Positions 1-8,307 of a DNA stretch of 64,000 nucleotides are shown here, in pieces. Origin of the DNA: Agromyces terreus. GTDB taxonomy: Bacteria > Actinomycetota > Actinomycetes > Actinomycetales > Microbacteriaceae. A program made the translations under genes and the position numbers. The notes under the pieces are model-generated. The model did not search any database, was not told the origin of the DNA, and saw only the letters and a list, made by a program, of their open reading frames with translations. The stretch is from NCBI RefSeq assembly GCF_009749465.1, contig NZ_WBIS01000001.1, positions 434,001-498,000 on the forward strand, written 5' to 3'. Numbering within the stretch: the first letter of the stretch is position 1; the number at the start of each line of letters is the position of its first letter.

Positions 1-907
1 CGAGGACTCGGTCGCCTATGACAACGGCTGGGTCTCGGGCGACACGTCGTTCACCGGCGAGGGCAACGGGTTCAAGCTGGGCGGCGAGTCGATGCCCGGC
101 GACCACCTGCTGCGCAACTCGGTCAGCTTCGGCAACCTCGGCACCGGGGTGACGTCGAACTCGGGCCCGAACGTGCGGCTCGAGCGTGTCACCTCGGTCG
201 GCAACGACCGCGGCGTGCGACTCGAGACGAACGCGAGCACGACCGACTACCGGGCGACCGGCGTGCTGTCGTGGCAGTCGCCGTCGCTCGACGTGCTGGG
301 CCTGAAGCAGGCGGACACCACGCTGCTGACCGACCCGACGAACGTGTGGAACCTCGGCGGCGTCTCGCCCGTCGATGCGGGCTGGTTCGAGTCGACGGAC
401 CTCGACGGCATTCGGCCCACGATCGCGGCCGACGGCTCGATCGACCTGCACGGCCTGCTCGAGTTGACGGATGCCGCGCCGGCCGACACCGGCGCGCGCC
501 TCTCAGCGATCGGGGAGCCGACCGACCTCGAGGTGCTGCCCGAGGTCACGGTGCCGCTCGAGAACCTCGAGGCGCCGAGCATCGTCGGCGACGTCGTGAA
601 GGGCGAGCGGGTGAGCGCAGACCCCGGCACCTGGTCGCACGACGACGCGACGTTCGCCTTCCGCTGGCTGATCGACGGCGAGCCCGTGAAGGGCGCCAAG
701 GGCGTCGGACCCGAGTACAAGGTGCGGGGCTCCGACGTCGGCCACGCCCTGTCGGTGGAGGTCACGGCGACGGTGCCGGGGCAGGAGCCCGTGGTCGCGA
801 CATCCGACGCCGTGGTCGTCGAGAAGCAGCGCACGGTCGCGCAGGTGATCGTGCGGGTCATCTCGGCCATCGTCGACTGGCTGACGAAGCTGTTCGGCCG
901 CGGCTGA
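1..907 (+). CDS. Secreted right-handed beta-helix (pectate-lyase-like) protein, C-terminal part
   Basis: The frame is open from base 2, so the N-terminus lies outside the window; 301 residues remain. Residues 1-110 have the short, Asn/Gly-rich strand-turn rhythm of parallel beta-helix proteins, with N-G-F-K-L-G-G at residues 22-28 as in family-9 pectate-lyase-like proteins. Residues 190-275 form an Ig-like module of the kind found in actinobacterial surface proteins (P-S-I-x-G, then G-T-W, then F-x-W). The last 20 residues are an amphipathic, basic tail. A role in polysaccharide binding or cleavage outside the cell is inferred; catalytic residues cannot be judged from this fragment. Confidence 0.7.
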   Translation, partial: EDSVAYDNGWVSGDTSFTGEGNGFKLGGESMPGDHLLRNSVSFGNLGTGVTSNSGPNVRLERVTSVGNDRGVRLETNASTTDYRATGVLSWQSPSLDVLGLKQADTTLLTDPTNVWNLGGVSPVDAGWFESTDLDGIRPTIAADGSIDLHGLLELTDAAPADTGARLSAIGEPTDLEVLPEVTVPLENLEAPSIVGDVVKGERVSADPGTWSHDDATFAFRWLIDGEPVKGAKGVGPEYKVRGSDVGHALSVEVTATVPGQEPVVATSDAVVVEKQRTVAQVIVRVISAIVDWLTKLFGRG

Positions 908-919
908 ACCGCATCGACG

Positions 920-953
920 CCGGAGGGGCTCGCCGATGGGCGGGCCCCTCCGG
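920..953. terminator. Bidirectional hairpin between convergent genes
   Basis: A 10-bp GC stem (920-929 with 944-953) lies between the stops of the beta-helix gene and the convergent AI-2E gene. It could serve both strands. Confidence 0.6.
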
Positions 954-979
954 CCGTTCGAGCGACCGTTCGCGGGCCG

Positions 980-2143
980 TCAGCGCACGCGGATCGGCGG
1001 GACGGGCTTGGCCCTCGCCCACCGCGCGGGCAGGCCGGGGCCGTCCCAGACCTGCACGACGCCCCATGCGACGGCCGTGATCGGCACCGCCAGCACGGCG
1101 CCGAGCACGCCGCCGAGCGCGGTGCCGACGGTCAGGGCGACGAGGATGACGAAGGCGTGCAGCTTCATCGTGCGGCCCATGAGCACCGGCTGCAGGAAGT
1201 TGCCCTCGAGCTGATTCACCAGCACGACCACGCCCACGACGATGAGCGCGTTCACGAGGCCGTTCGAGACGAGCGCGACGAGGGCCGCGAGGATGCCGGC
1301 GAGCGTCGCGCCGACGATCGGGATGAACGCGAGGATGAACACGAGCACCGCGAGCGGGATCGCGAGCGGGACCTGCAGGATCAGCAGCCCGACGAGGATG
1401 CCGATCGAGTCGACCAGCGCCACCGCCGCCGTGCCCCGCACGTAGGAGCCGAGCGTCGAGATAGTCTTGTCGCCGACGCGGCGCGCCCGAGCGTAGTTCT
1501 CGCCGGTGAACGGGCGCAGCACGAACTCCCACATCTGCGGGCCGTCCTTCAGGAAGAAGAACAGGATCGTCACGAGCAGCACGAACCCGGTGATGAAGGT
1601 CGCCACTGCGCCGACGCCCGCGATCGCCCCCGAGCCGAACTGCGCGCTCGTCAGGAAATCGGTGACCTGCCCGATCCAGTCGTCGAGCTGCTCGGGGGTC
1701 GGGAAGAACGGAAGTTGGTGCGCCCATTCTGACAACGAGGCGAAGCCCTCCTGCGCCTGGCCGTACAGCTCGTCCCACTGGTCGCGCACGGCCCACACGA
1801 TGAGCCAGCCGAGCCCGGTGAGCAGGGCCACCGTCACGAGCAGCGTGATCAGGGTCGCCAGCACCGACGGCACCCCGCGGGAGCGCATCCAGCTCATCGC
1901 GGGGGCGAAGGCGCTCGCGAAGATGAGCGCGAGCACGAGCGGGATGGTGACCAGGGTGAGCGACTGGATGACGAAGATGATGCCGGCGGCGATCGCGACC
2001 ACGATGATCGCCTGCACCGATCTGATCGCGAGCCGGCCGAAGCCGTCGGCCCAGAGGCTCCATGGAGCCCGGTCGGGCTTCACGGCGACCGTCGGGTCCT
2101 GCAGGCGGACGATGCGGGGCTCACGGCGACCGAAGAGTGGCAT
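980..2143 (-). CDS. AI-2E family transporter
   Basis: 387-residue polytopic membrane protein of the PF01594 family. Hydrophobic segments begin about residue 40. The C-terminal half carries the hallmark Q-L-E-G-N-F-L-Q-P stretch followed by G-x-x-L-G-A-V-L-A-V-P, seen across the family. The name comes from an AI-2 exporter, but members also include Na+/H+ antiporters, so the substrate is unknown. The ATG sits 6 nt after a TAGCGT -10 hexamer, which suggests a leaderless message. It stands alone, convergent with the gene on its left and in the same direction as helR. Confidence 0.9.
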   Translation of the reverse strand: MPLFGRREPRIVRLQDPTVAVKPDRAPWSLWADGFGRLAIRSVQAIIVVAIAAGIIFVIQSLTLVTIPLVLALIFASAFAPAMSWMRSRGVPSVLATLITLLVTVALLTGLGWLIVWAVRDQWDELYGQAQEGFASLSEWAHQLPFFPTPEQLDDWIGQVTDFLTSAQFGSGAIAGVGAVATFITGFVLLVTILFFFLKDGPQMWEFVLRPFTGENYARARRVGDKTISTLGSYVRGTAAVALVDSIGILVGLLILQVPLAIPLAVLVFILAFIPIVGATLAGILAALVALVSNGLVNALIVVGVVVLVNQLEGNFLQPVLMGRTMKLHAFVILVALTVGTALGGVLGAVLAVPITAVAWGVVQVWDGPGLPARWARAKPVPPIRVR

Positions 2144-2149
2144 ACGACG

Positions 2150-2155
2150 ACGCTA
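2150..2155 (-). promoter_or_regulatory. -10 element of the AI-2E transporter gene
   Basis: TAGCGT on the minus strand, 6 nt before the ATG. Confidence 0.5.
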
Positions 2156-2225
2156 CCGGCCGAGACGGTGACGGGACGACCCCTTGACTCGGGGGCGAAC
2201 GCGGCGTGAGCGGATGCCTCGTGGC

Positions 2226-4451
2226 TCAGCCGCTCGTGAGGACGACGAGCTGCTGCGTCGCCCGGGTCATCGCCACGTACCGGTCGACGGCCCCCTCGAC
2301 GCCGTCGCCGAACCGATCGGGGTCGACGAGCACGACGAGGTCGAACTCGAGCCCCTTCGCGAGCTCGGGCGTCAGGCGCCGCACGCGAGGCGGCGCCGGC
2401 GGGCGGTCGGCCGAGGCATCCGCGGGCTCGTCCCCGAGGAGATGCCCGTTGCCCGCCGGATCCGCGGAGATCACGCAGGCGACCCCTTCGTTGTGCTCGT
2501 CGAGCCAGTGCGCCAGCACCTGCCTGAGCTCGCCGGCCGAGCCGCGCATGACGGGCAGGCCGCTGCGCCGCACCGAGGTCGGCACGTTCGCGTCGGGCAG
2601 CGCGGCCCGGATCACCGGCTCGGCCGCCTCCATGACCTCGGCCGGGGTGCGGTAGTTCACGCCGAGCGTCGCGATCGAGACGCGATCGAGTCCGACCCGG
2701 GCGAGCCGCTCGGTCCACGACTCGGTGAATCCATGGCGGGCCTGCGCGCGATCGCCGACGACGGTGAAGCTGCGCGACGGGCAGCGGGCGAGCAGCATCT
2801 GCCACTCCGCATCCGTCAACTCCTGCGCCTCGTCGACGACGATGTGCGCGAACGGCCCGGCGAGCGCATCGGGGTCGGCGGCGGACCCGACCGTGTTCTC
2901 GAGCAGCGTCTGCTGCACGTCGGAGCCCTGCAGCATGCGCCAGAGCCCCTCGCCGTCGTCGAACTGCATGGCCTCGACGAGGTGGTCGATGACGGTGGAC
3001 ATCTCCTCGCGCCGGCTCGCGTCCTCGGCCTCCCGGCGTCGGCGGCGGGCGGATGCCTCGGGGTCGCCGATGCGCAGCCGTGCGGCGTCGAGCAAGGGCA
3101 GGTCGGACACCGTCCACGCGCGGGTGTCGGTGCGCTGCAGCGCGGCGACCTCCGCGGGCGTGAGGTGCGGAGCGCAGGCCGCGAGGTACGCCGGAACCGA
3201 CCACAGGTCGCCGATCACGCAGGCCGGGTCGAGGAGCGGCCAGGCGCGGTTGAACGCGGTGCGCAGCTCGGCGTCCTGCTGCAGCGCACCTCGCACCATC
3301 GCCTCGGTGACCGACTCGCCGACCTCGTCGTGGTGGTCGACGAGGAGGTCGATGAGGGCCTCCCACACGCGCCCGCGCGCCTCGTTGTGCGGCGTGCCCG
3401 GCTCGGCCGCGTCGAAGGCCTCGGCCCAGTCGGCGGGGTCGAGCCAGACGTCGGCCCACGGCGACTCGACCGTGAGCCCGCGCGTCGGCGGTGCCTCGTG
3501 GTGCCGCACCGCCGCCTCGACGGCCTGCACGAGGCGCGCGGAGCTCTTGAGCCGGGCCACCTCGGGGTCTCGCTCGATGCCGGCCCGCGCGCCCTCCGGC
3601 ACGAGGTCGCGCAGCGTGCAGGTGGCGACGCCCTCCTCGCCGAGGCTCGGCAGCACATCGGCGACGTAGTCGAGGTACGGCTGATGGGGCCCGACGAAGA
3701 GCACACCGCCGCGTCGGTGGCCGAGCCGCGGGTCGGAGTAGAGCAGGTACGCGGTGCGGTGCAGCGCGACCACCGTCTTGCCGGTGCCGGGTCCGCCGTC
3801 CACCACGAGGGCGCCACGCGACCCGGCCCGGATGATCGCGTCCTGGTCGGCCTGGATCGTGCTGAGCACGTCGCGCATGCGCGCGGAGCGGCTGCCGCCG
3901 AGGCTCGCGATGAACGCCGACTGGTCGTCGAGTGCGGCGTGCCCCGTCAGACCGTCGTCGGTGAACACCTCGTCCCAGTAGTCGGTGACGCGCCCGGCGG
4001 TCCAGTGGTAGCGGCGGCGGCTCGACAGGCCCATCGGGTCGCCGTGGGTGGCGCCGAAGAACGGCTCCGCCGCGGGGGAGCGCCAGTCGACGAGCAGACG
4101 CGCGCCTGCGTCGTCGGTCAGTCCGGCGCGGCCGACGTAGACCGGGGTCTCGGCCGCGCCGGCGCCCGCAGCTGCGCCGTCCACCATGCGCCCGAGGCAC
4201 AGGTCGAGGCCGAACCGGCGGAGCGTGCGCAGGCGACCGGTCAGGCGGTGCACCTCGAGATCGCGGTCGAGCGCCTGCTGGCCGTGTCCGCCGCGGAGGC
4301 GGCGCACCTCGTCGAGGCGGGCGGATGTCTCGGCGACCGTGCGCCCGACGGTCGCGGCGATCGCGCTGAAGTGCGCCTCGTCGCCGTCGATCAGCTCGGG
4401 CGCCGCCTTCGCGGCGAGTCGTTCGGGCAGGTTGAATGCACTGTTGGTCAG
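2226..4451 (-). CDS. helR: HelR/HelD-type RNA polymerase recycling ATPase
   Basis: UvrD/Rep-fold protein of about 740 residues. An N-terminal coiled-coil arm (about 10-110) is followed by Walker A G-G-P-G-T-G-K-T near residue 225, a Walker B with D-E-A-Q near 540, and a C-terminal superfamily-1 block ending V-A-M-T-R-A-T-Q-Q-L. This matches the actinobacterial HelR group, which displaces rifamycin from RNA polymerase. A 19-bp palindrome matching the rifamycin-associated element lies just upstream. Start choice: an ATG 12 codons upstream (4487) has no ribosome site, while a CTG at 4451 follows GAGGAG with 5-nt spacing, so CTG is preferred. Function is well supported; rifamycin induction in this organism is inferred. 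Confidence 0.88.
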   Translation of the reverse strand: MTNSAFNLPERLAAKAAPELIDGDEAHFSAIAATVGRTVAETSARLDEVRRLRGGHGQQALDRDLEVHRLTGRLRTLRRFGLDLCLGRMVDGAAAGAGAAETPVYVGRAGLTDDAGARLLVDWRSPAAEPFFGATHGDPMGLSSRRRYHWTAGRVTDYWDEVFTDDGLTGHAALDDQSAFIASLGGSRSARMRDVLSTIQADQDAIIRAGSRGALVVDGGPGTGKTVVALHRTAYLLYSDPRLGHRRGGVLFVGPHQPYLDYVADVLPSLGEEGVATCTLRDLVPEGARAGIERDPEVARLKSSARLVQAVEAAVRHHEAPPTRGLTVESPWADVWLDPADWAEAFDAAEPGTPHNEARGRVWEALIDLLVDHHDEVGESVTEAMVRGALQQDAELRTAFNRAWPLLDPACVIGDLWSVPAYLAACAPHLTPAEVAALQRTDTRAWTVSDLPLLDAARLRIGDPEASARRRRREAEDASRREEMSTVIDHLVEAMQFDDGEGLWRMLQGSDVQQTLLENTVGSAADPDALAGPFAHIVVDEAQELTDAEWQMLLARCPSRSFTVVGDRAQARHGFTESWTERLARVGLDRVSIATLGVNYRTPAEVMEAAEPVIRAALPDANVPTSVRRSGLPVMRGSAGELRQVLAHWLDEHNEGVACVISADPAGNGHLLGDEPADASADRPPAPPRVRRLTPELAKGLEFDLVVLVDPDRFGDGVEGAVDRYVAMTRATQQLVVLTSG

Positions 4452-4502
4452 GGTTTCTCCTCGGGTGGTCCGCAACGGGACGATCATTCTGCATCACGAG
4501 GG

Positions 4503-4521
4503 GGGCCTTGCGGCAAGGCCC
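4503..4521. promoter_or_regulatory. Rifamycin-associated element (RAE) upstream of helR
   Basis: GGGCCTTGCGGCAAGGCCC is a 19-bp palindrome around one central base. It closely resembles the RAE described upstream of actinomycete rifamycin-resistance genes. It lies 52 nt upstream of the preferred helR start, in the helR/SDR divergent region. Confidence 0.7.
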
Positions 4522-4708
4522 TGTCCCGGCGTTAAACTGGAACCGCGGGGGAGCACGGGAGTGCTCTCCTTCGTCGTCTCCGAAGTTGCTCAGCCGCCTC
4601 AGGGCCAGCCCAGAGGCATCGCCCGGCGCACCCCCGATACGCTCCTGCCATGGAGCCGACGTTCGGGGTCGAGCGCGGCGGTTCGCCCGCCGAGGGCCGG
4701 TGCGCGGC

Positions 4709-5644
4709 ATGACGGGCCTCCGCCGGGAACACCGCACGGCCCGACTGCCCGACCTCTCCTCGACTCGGGCCCTCGTGACCGGCGCGAGCGGCGGGATCGG
4801 GCTCGAGATCGCCCGTGCGCTCGCCCGAGCCGGTGCGGAGGTCGTCATGCCCGTGCGGGACCGGGAGCGCGGTGCGCGCGCCGCGGCCGACATCCGTGTA
4901 GGGGCCCCCTCCGCCCGGATCGAGTGCATGCGGCTCGACCTCGCGCGGCTCGATTCCGTTCGCGCGCTGGCGGCCGGCCTCCGCGACGACGGGCGCCCCA
5001 TCGACCTCCTCGTCCTGAACGCCGGCATCGTGCTGCTCGGCGACCGCTTCCGGCATGTCAGCGTCGACGGCTACGAACTGCACTTCCAGACGAACTTCCT
5101 CGGGCACGCCGTGCTCGTGCTCGGCATCCTGCCGCTGCTCCTCGCGGGGCGCGCGCGGGTCGCCGTGCAGACGAGCCTGGCGGTGGCGAACGCCCGCCTC
5201 GACCTGCACGACCCGCTCGAGCTCGACCGTTACACGCCGCTGCGCGCCTACGGCGCGTCCAAGCTCGCGCTCGGGCTCTTCGGCGTCGAACTCGGCCGGC
5301 GCGCCGACGCGCTGCGCGTCGGCCTGTGCCACCCCGGCATCGTGCCCGACACCGGCATCGCGCCGGGGCTCCGGGGTGGATCGCCCGGCCCAGGCGCCCG
5401 CATCAGCCGGCGACTCGGCGGCACCCCCGCCGAGGCCGCGCGCCCGGCGCTCTCCGCGCTCATGACGACCCCCGACCCGGGCATGCTCGTCGCACCGTCG
5501 GGCCCGTTCCGCCTCTCGGGGCCGCCGACGCAGGTGCGGCGGTTCCGGCGCCTCGACGACACCGCGGCGGCCGCGGCCGTGTGGAACCTCGCCGATCGCG
5601 TCGCCGCGGGAGAGACCCCGCGCCGCCTCGGCCGCCGGACGTAG
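4709..5644 (+). CDS. Short-chain dehydrogenase/reductase
   Basis: 311-residue Rossmann-fold oxidoreductase. It shows the cofactor motif T-G-A-S-G-G-I-G near residue 25, the N-A-G motif (L-V-L-N-A-G) near 105 and the catalytic Y-G-A-S-K near 190. The length and long C-terminus resemble the protochlorophyllide-reductase-like or retinol-dehydrogenase-like SDRs that actinobacteria use on unknown substrates. A GTG three codons upstream is an alternative start; no strong ribosome site separates them. Divergent from helR. Confidence 0.85.
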   Translation: MTGLRREHRTARLPDLSSTRALVTGASGGIGLEIARALARAGAEVVMPVRDRERGARAAADIRVGAPSARIECMRLDLARLDSVRALAAGLRDDGRPIDLLVLNAGIVLLGDRFRHVSVDGYELHFQTNFLGHAVLVLGILPLLLAGRARVAVQTSLAVANARLDLHDPLELDRYTPLRAYGASKLALGLFGVELGRRADALRVGLCHPGIVPDTGIAPGLRGGSPGPGARISRRLGGTPAEAARPALSALMTTPDPGMLVAPSGPFRLSGPPTQVRRFRRLDDTAAAAAVWNLADRVAAGETPRRLGRRT

Positions 5645-5647
5645 CAT
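5642..5647 (+). promoter_or_regulatory. -10 element of the ClbS-like gene
   Basis: TAGCAT overlaps the SDR stop codon and ends 6 nt before the next ATG. Confidence 0.5.
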
Positions 5648-5653
5648 GGGCAG

Positions 5654-6151
5654 ATGTCCGTACCGACGAACCGAGTCCAGCTCGAGGCATCCGCCGTTCG
5701 CGGATTCCACCGTTTCGACGAGGCCATCGAGTCCATTCCGAAGGCCGAGCGCGAGGCGCCCTTCCCGCGAGCCGGGCGCGACCGCGACATCCGCGACCTC
5801 ATCGACCACCTGCACGCGTGGCACCTGCTGCTGCTCGGCTGGCTCGACGCCGAACGCGCCGGAAAGCCGGTCTCCTACCCGGCCGAGGGGTACAGCTGGG
5901 CGCAGCTCGACGAGCTCAACGTGGTGCTCCGCGACCGCTACCGCGGCACCGGTTCGCTCGCGACCGCGCGCGAGCGGCTGCGCGAGAGCCACATCAGCGT
6001 GCTCGCCCGACTCGAGTCGCTGAGCGACGACGACCTCTTCGACCCCACCGCCCACGAGTGGCTCGGCGGGCCGCTCGCCGAGCCCGTGCACGAATGCCTC
6101 GGCGGCCACTACGCGTGGGCGCTCGAGACGCTCGACGCCGCACGTGCGTAG
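5654..6151 (+). CDS. ClbS/DfsB family four-helix bundle protein
   Basis: 165-residue protein of the DUF1706/ClbS group, distantly related to DinB. The features are D-L-I-D-H-L-H-A-W-H with clustered His residues near 52-58, a mid region P-A-E-G-Y-S-W, and a C-terminal G-G-H-Y-A-W-A helix. ClbS itself is a cyclopropane hydrolase that protects against colibactin; other members are uncharacterised, so a protective role here is only a possibility. It follows the SDR by 9 bp but has its own -10 hexamer. Confidence 0.8.
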   Translation: MSVPTNRVQLEASAVRGFHRFDEAIESIPKAEREAPFPRAGRDRDIRDLIDHLHAWHLLLLGWLDAERAGKPVSYPAEGYSWAQLDELNVVLRDRYRGTGSLATARERLRESHISVLARLESLSDDDLFDPTAHEWLGGPLAEPVHECLGGHYAWALETLDAARA

Positions 6152-6154
6152 CAT
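6149..6154 (+). promoter_or_regulatory. -10 element of the nitrilase gene
   Basis: TAGCAT starts within the preceding stop codon and ends 6 nt before the ATG at 6161. Confidence 0.5.
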
Positions 6155-6160
6155 CGCAGC

Positions 6161-6991
6161 ATGAGCACCGATCAGGTCGAGACCCCTCAGCCCGCGTTCG
6201 GCGTCGCGGTCGCGCAGTTCGCGCCGGGCGACGACGTCGCGGCGAATCTGGCCGAGATCACGCGCCTCGCCGAGCTGGCGGCCTCGCGCGGGGCCCGCCT
6301 CGTCGTGCTGCCCGAGTACTCGAGTTACTTCACCCCCCAGCCGGATGCCTCGTGGCACGCGGCATCCGAACCGGTCGACGGCCCGTTCACGCGCGCGCTC
6401 GCCGAGCTCGCGGACCGCCTCGGCGTGCACCTCGTGGCGGGCATGGTCGAGCGACTCGACGGCGAGGCGCGCGTCGCGAACACGGTCGTCGCCGTGGCGC
6501 CGGCATCCGGAGTCGTGGCGACGTACCGCAAGCTGCACCTCTACGACGCGTTCGGCCAGCGCGAGTCCGACTGGGTCGCGCCCGGGGGCATCGGCGAGCC
6601 CGAGCTGTTCGAGGCGGGCGGCCTGCGGTTCGGCCTGCAGACGTGCTACGACGCGCGGTTCCCCGAGGTCACGCGCCGCATCGTCGACGCCGGCGCCGAC
6701 GTCGTGTGCATGCCGGCCGAGTGGGTGCGCGGACCGCTGAAGGAGGCGCACTGGCGCGTGCTCACCACGGCGCGCGCGCTCGAGAACACGGTGTACGTCG
6801 CCGCGGCCGACCACGCGCCGCCCGTCGGTGCGGGCAACAGCATGATCGTCGACCCCATGGGCGTCGAGCTCGCGACCGTGGGCGAGGTGGCGGACGTCGC
6901 GATCGCGTGGGTCTCGGCCGAGCGCATCGCCGCCGTGCGCCGCGTCAACCCCGCGCTCGTGCTGCGCCGCTTCGCCGTCGTGCCGCGCTGA
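6161..6991 (+). CDS. Carbon-nitrogen hydrolase (nitrilase superfamily)
   Basis: 276-residue amidase. The catalytic triad is visible: Glu in V-L-P-E-Y near residue 49, Lys in Y-R-K-L-H-L-Y near 125, and Cys in Q-T-C-Y-D-A-R-F-P-E near 162. The sequence around the Lys and Cys resembles Nit1/Nit2-like omega-amidases, which act on alpha-ketoglutaramate or deaminated glutathione. The exact amide substrate is not readable. Last of three co-directional genes, closed by a strong inverted repeat. Confidence 0.88.
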   Translation: MSTDQVETPQPAFGVAVAQFAPGDDVAANLAEITRLAELAASRGARLVVLPEYSSYFTPQPDASWHAASEPVDGPFTRALAELADRLGVHLVAGMVERLDGEARVANTVVAVAPASGVVATYRKLHLYDAFGQRESDWVAPGGIGEPELFEAGGLRFGLQTCYDARFPEVTRRIVDAGADVVCMPAEWVRGPLKEAHWRVLTTARALENTVYVAAADHAPPVGAGNSMIVDPMGVELATVGEVADVAIAWVSAERIAAVRRVNPALVLRRFAVVPR

Positions 6992-7005
6992 CCCGAACGG
7001 ACCCG

Positions 7006-7070
7006 AACGCGAGCGAATGCGACGAGCGCGCGCATTCTGGATCCGCACGCTCGTCGTACTCGCTCGCGTT
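7006..7070. terminator. Bidirectional terminator between convergent genes
   Basis: A long interrupted inverted repeat: 7006-7016 pairs with 7060-7070 and 7020-7028 with 7048-7056, separated by a 3-nt internal loop. It lies between the nitrilase stop and the methyltransferase stop and would act on both strands. Confidence 0.65.
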
Positions 7071-7741
7071 CACGTGGCGGGCGTCCTGCGCGTGCCCGGC
7101 TTGCGCCAGACGATCGCGTAGCGCCACAGGGCGAGGCGCCGGAACCTTGCGCCCGGGAGGGCGGCGTGCGCGATGTCGCGCATCTGCGCGTACGTGTGCG
7201 GCGGCGGCCATCGCGTCGGCGCGGAGTGCTCCCAGACGGTGCGGCCGCGGCGGCGCACGCGATGGGTGAAGACGGCGACCGCCTCCCACCACAGATCGAC
7301 GAAGCCGGCACTGCGGGCGAGTCCGACGACGGCCACGACGCCGCCCGGTGCGGTGAGCTCCGCCATCCTCTCGAGCGCCGTCGCCGGATCGTCGAAGTGG
7401 TGCAGCGTCGCGACCGAGACGACGACGTCGAATGACGCGGCCGAGAACGGATGCCGCATGATATCGCCCTCGACCCAGGCGATGTGGGCGCCGCCCATCG
7501 CCGCAATGCCGGCCGAGGCTTCGGCTTCGGCTTCGGCTTCGGCTTCGGCTTCGGCGAGCACCGCCGCGTCGAGGTCGATCGCGGTCACCGCGGGCACGAT
7601 GCGTGCCATCTCGATGGCGAGCAGCCCATTGCCGGTTCCCACGTCGAGGGCCGAGGCGGCACCGGCCGGCACGCACTCGAGCAGCATCGAGTGGTACTCG
7701 ATGTTGTGATTCCAGCGATCGTCACGGTCGTGCCCCGACAT
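7070..7741 (-). CDS. Class I SAM-dependent methyltransferase
   Basis: 223 residues. Motif I is D-V-G-T-G-N-G near residue 34, with an acidic post-I residue in A-I-D-L-D and H-H-F after the D-V-V-V-S-V-A-T-L strand. The substrate is unknown. An in-frame run of alternating Ala-Glu near residues 64-74 comes from six copies of a hexanucleotide repeat. The start at 7741 is chosen because the longer frame would overlap the upstream GNAT gene, while this ATG follows GGTGAG and lies 4 nt after that stop. Probably translated with the GNAT. Confidence 0.8.
   Translation of the reverse strand: MSGHDRDDRWNHNIEYHSMLLECVPAGAASALDVGTGNGLLAIEMARIVPAVTAIDLDAAVLAEAEAEAEAEAEASAGIAAMGGAHIAWVEGDIMRHPFSAASFDVVVSVATLHHFDDPATALERMAELTAPGGVVAVVGLARSAGFVDLWWEAVAVFTHRVRRRGRTVWEHSAPTRWPPPHTYAQMRDIAHAALPGARFRRLALWRYAIVWRKPGTRRTPAT
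7517..7552. repeat. Hexanucleotide tandem repeat inside the methyltransferase gene
   Basis: Six perfect copies of GGCTTC (plus strand), encoding alternating Ala-Glu on the minus strand. Copy-number changes would preserve the reading frame. Confidence 0.9.
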
Positions 7742-7745
7742 CAGC

Positions 7746-8307
7746 TCACCCCGCCGACAGGTCGGCACCGCGGAGATCGCGGGTCATCTGGATGCGACGT
7801 CTGGCCGATTCCAGCCGGTGATCGCGCTCGACCTCGACGAGCTGTCGCAGGAAGTCCGTGTCCGGTTCGCTCTCGACGAAGCCGCAGGTCGCGTAGAACG
7901 GGCCGTTCCACGGCACGTCGGCGAAGGTGCGCAGCGTCATCCGGTCGTACCCCCGGTGCCGAGCGTCCTCGGCCGCTGCCTCGACCAGACGGCGGCCATG
8001 GCCGCGCCTGCCGACATGGGGGAGCACCGAGAGCTGCTCGAGGTGCGCCAGGCCGCCCTGATCGACGGCGCCGACCTCGAGCACGTGCACGAAGCCCACG
8101 GCCCGTTCGGTGCCCTCCTCGATCGCCATGAGCGTGAAGCCGCGCTGCGCCGCGCGTTCGCGGCCCGTGGGCGCGGGGCGCCACTGCGCCGGGCGCAGCA
8201 GGTCCACGAGCAGGGCGTCGGCCTCGTTCTCGATCGACTCGGTCAGGTCGAGATCCCGCCTGGTCGCGTGGCGGATCGTGATCCCGGGGGGTGCCGCTCG
8301 CCGTCAT
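7746..8307 (-). CDS. GNAT family N-acetyltransferase, apparent 1-nt frameshift near the start
   Basis: The GNAT fold is clear downstream: strand I-T-I-R-H-A-T-R-R-D-L, then L-S-V-L-P-H-V-G-R-R-G-H-G-R-R-L (acetyl-CoA loop) and F-Y-A-T-C-G-F. An ATG at 8307 overlaps the aminotransferase stop as ATGA, but its frame departs from the GNAT frame at a run of six C (8291-8286 on the minus strand). With five C the protein would read M-T-A-S-G-T-P-G-I-T-I-R continuously. The only intact open start is a GTG at 8207, which drops the first strand and helix. A sequencing indel, phase-variable tract or recent pseudogene are all possible. Confidence 0.7.

Noticed and set aside
2080..5028. Open frame of 982 codons on the minus strand, overlapping helR and the SDR gene
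   Set aside because: Composition is Arg/Pro/Ala-rich noise typical of the wrong frame in high-GC DNA; helR explains the strand and region.
4532..7048. Open frame of 838 codons on the minus strand
   Set aside because: Covers SDR, ClbS-like and nitrilase genes on the other strand; no domain and no start signal.
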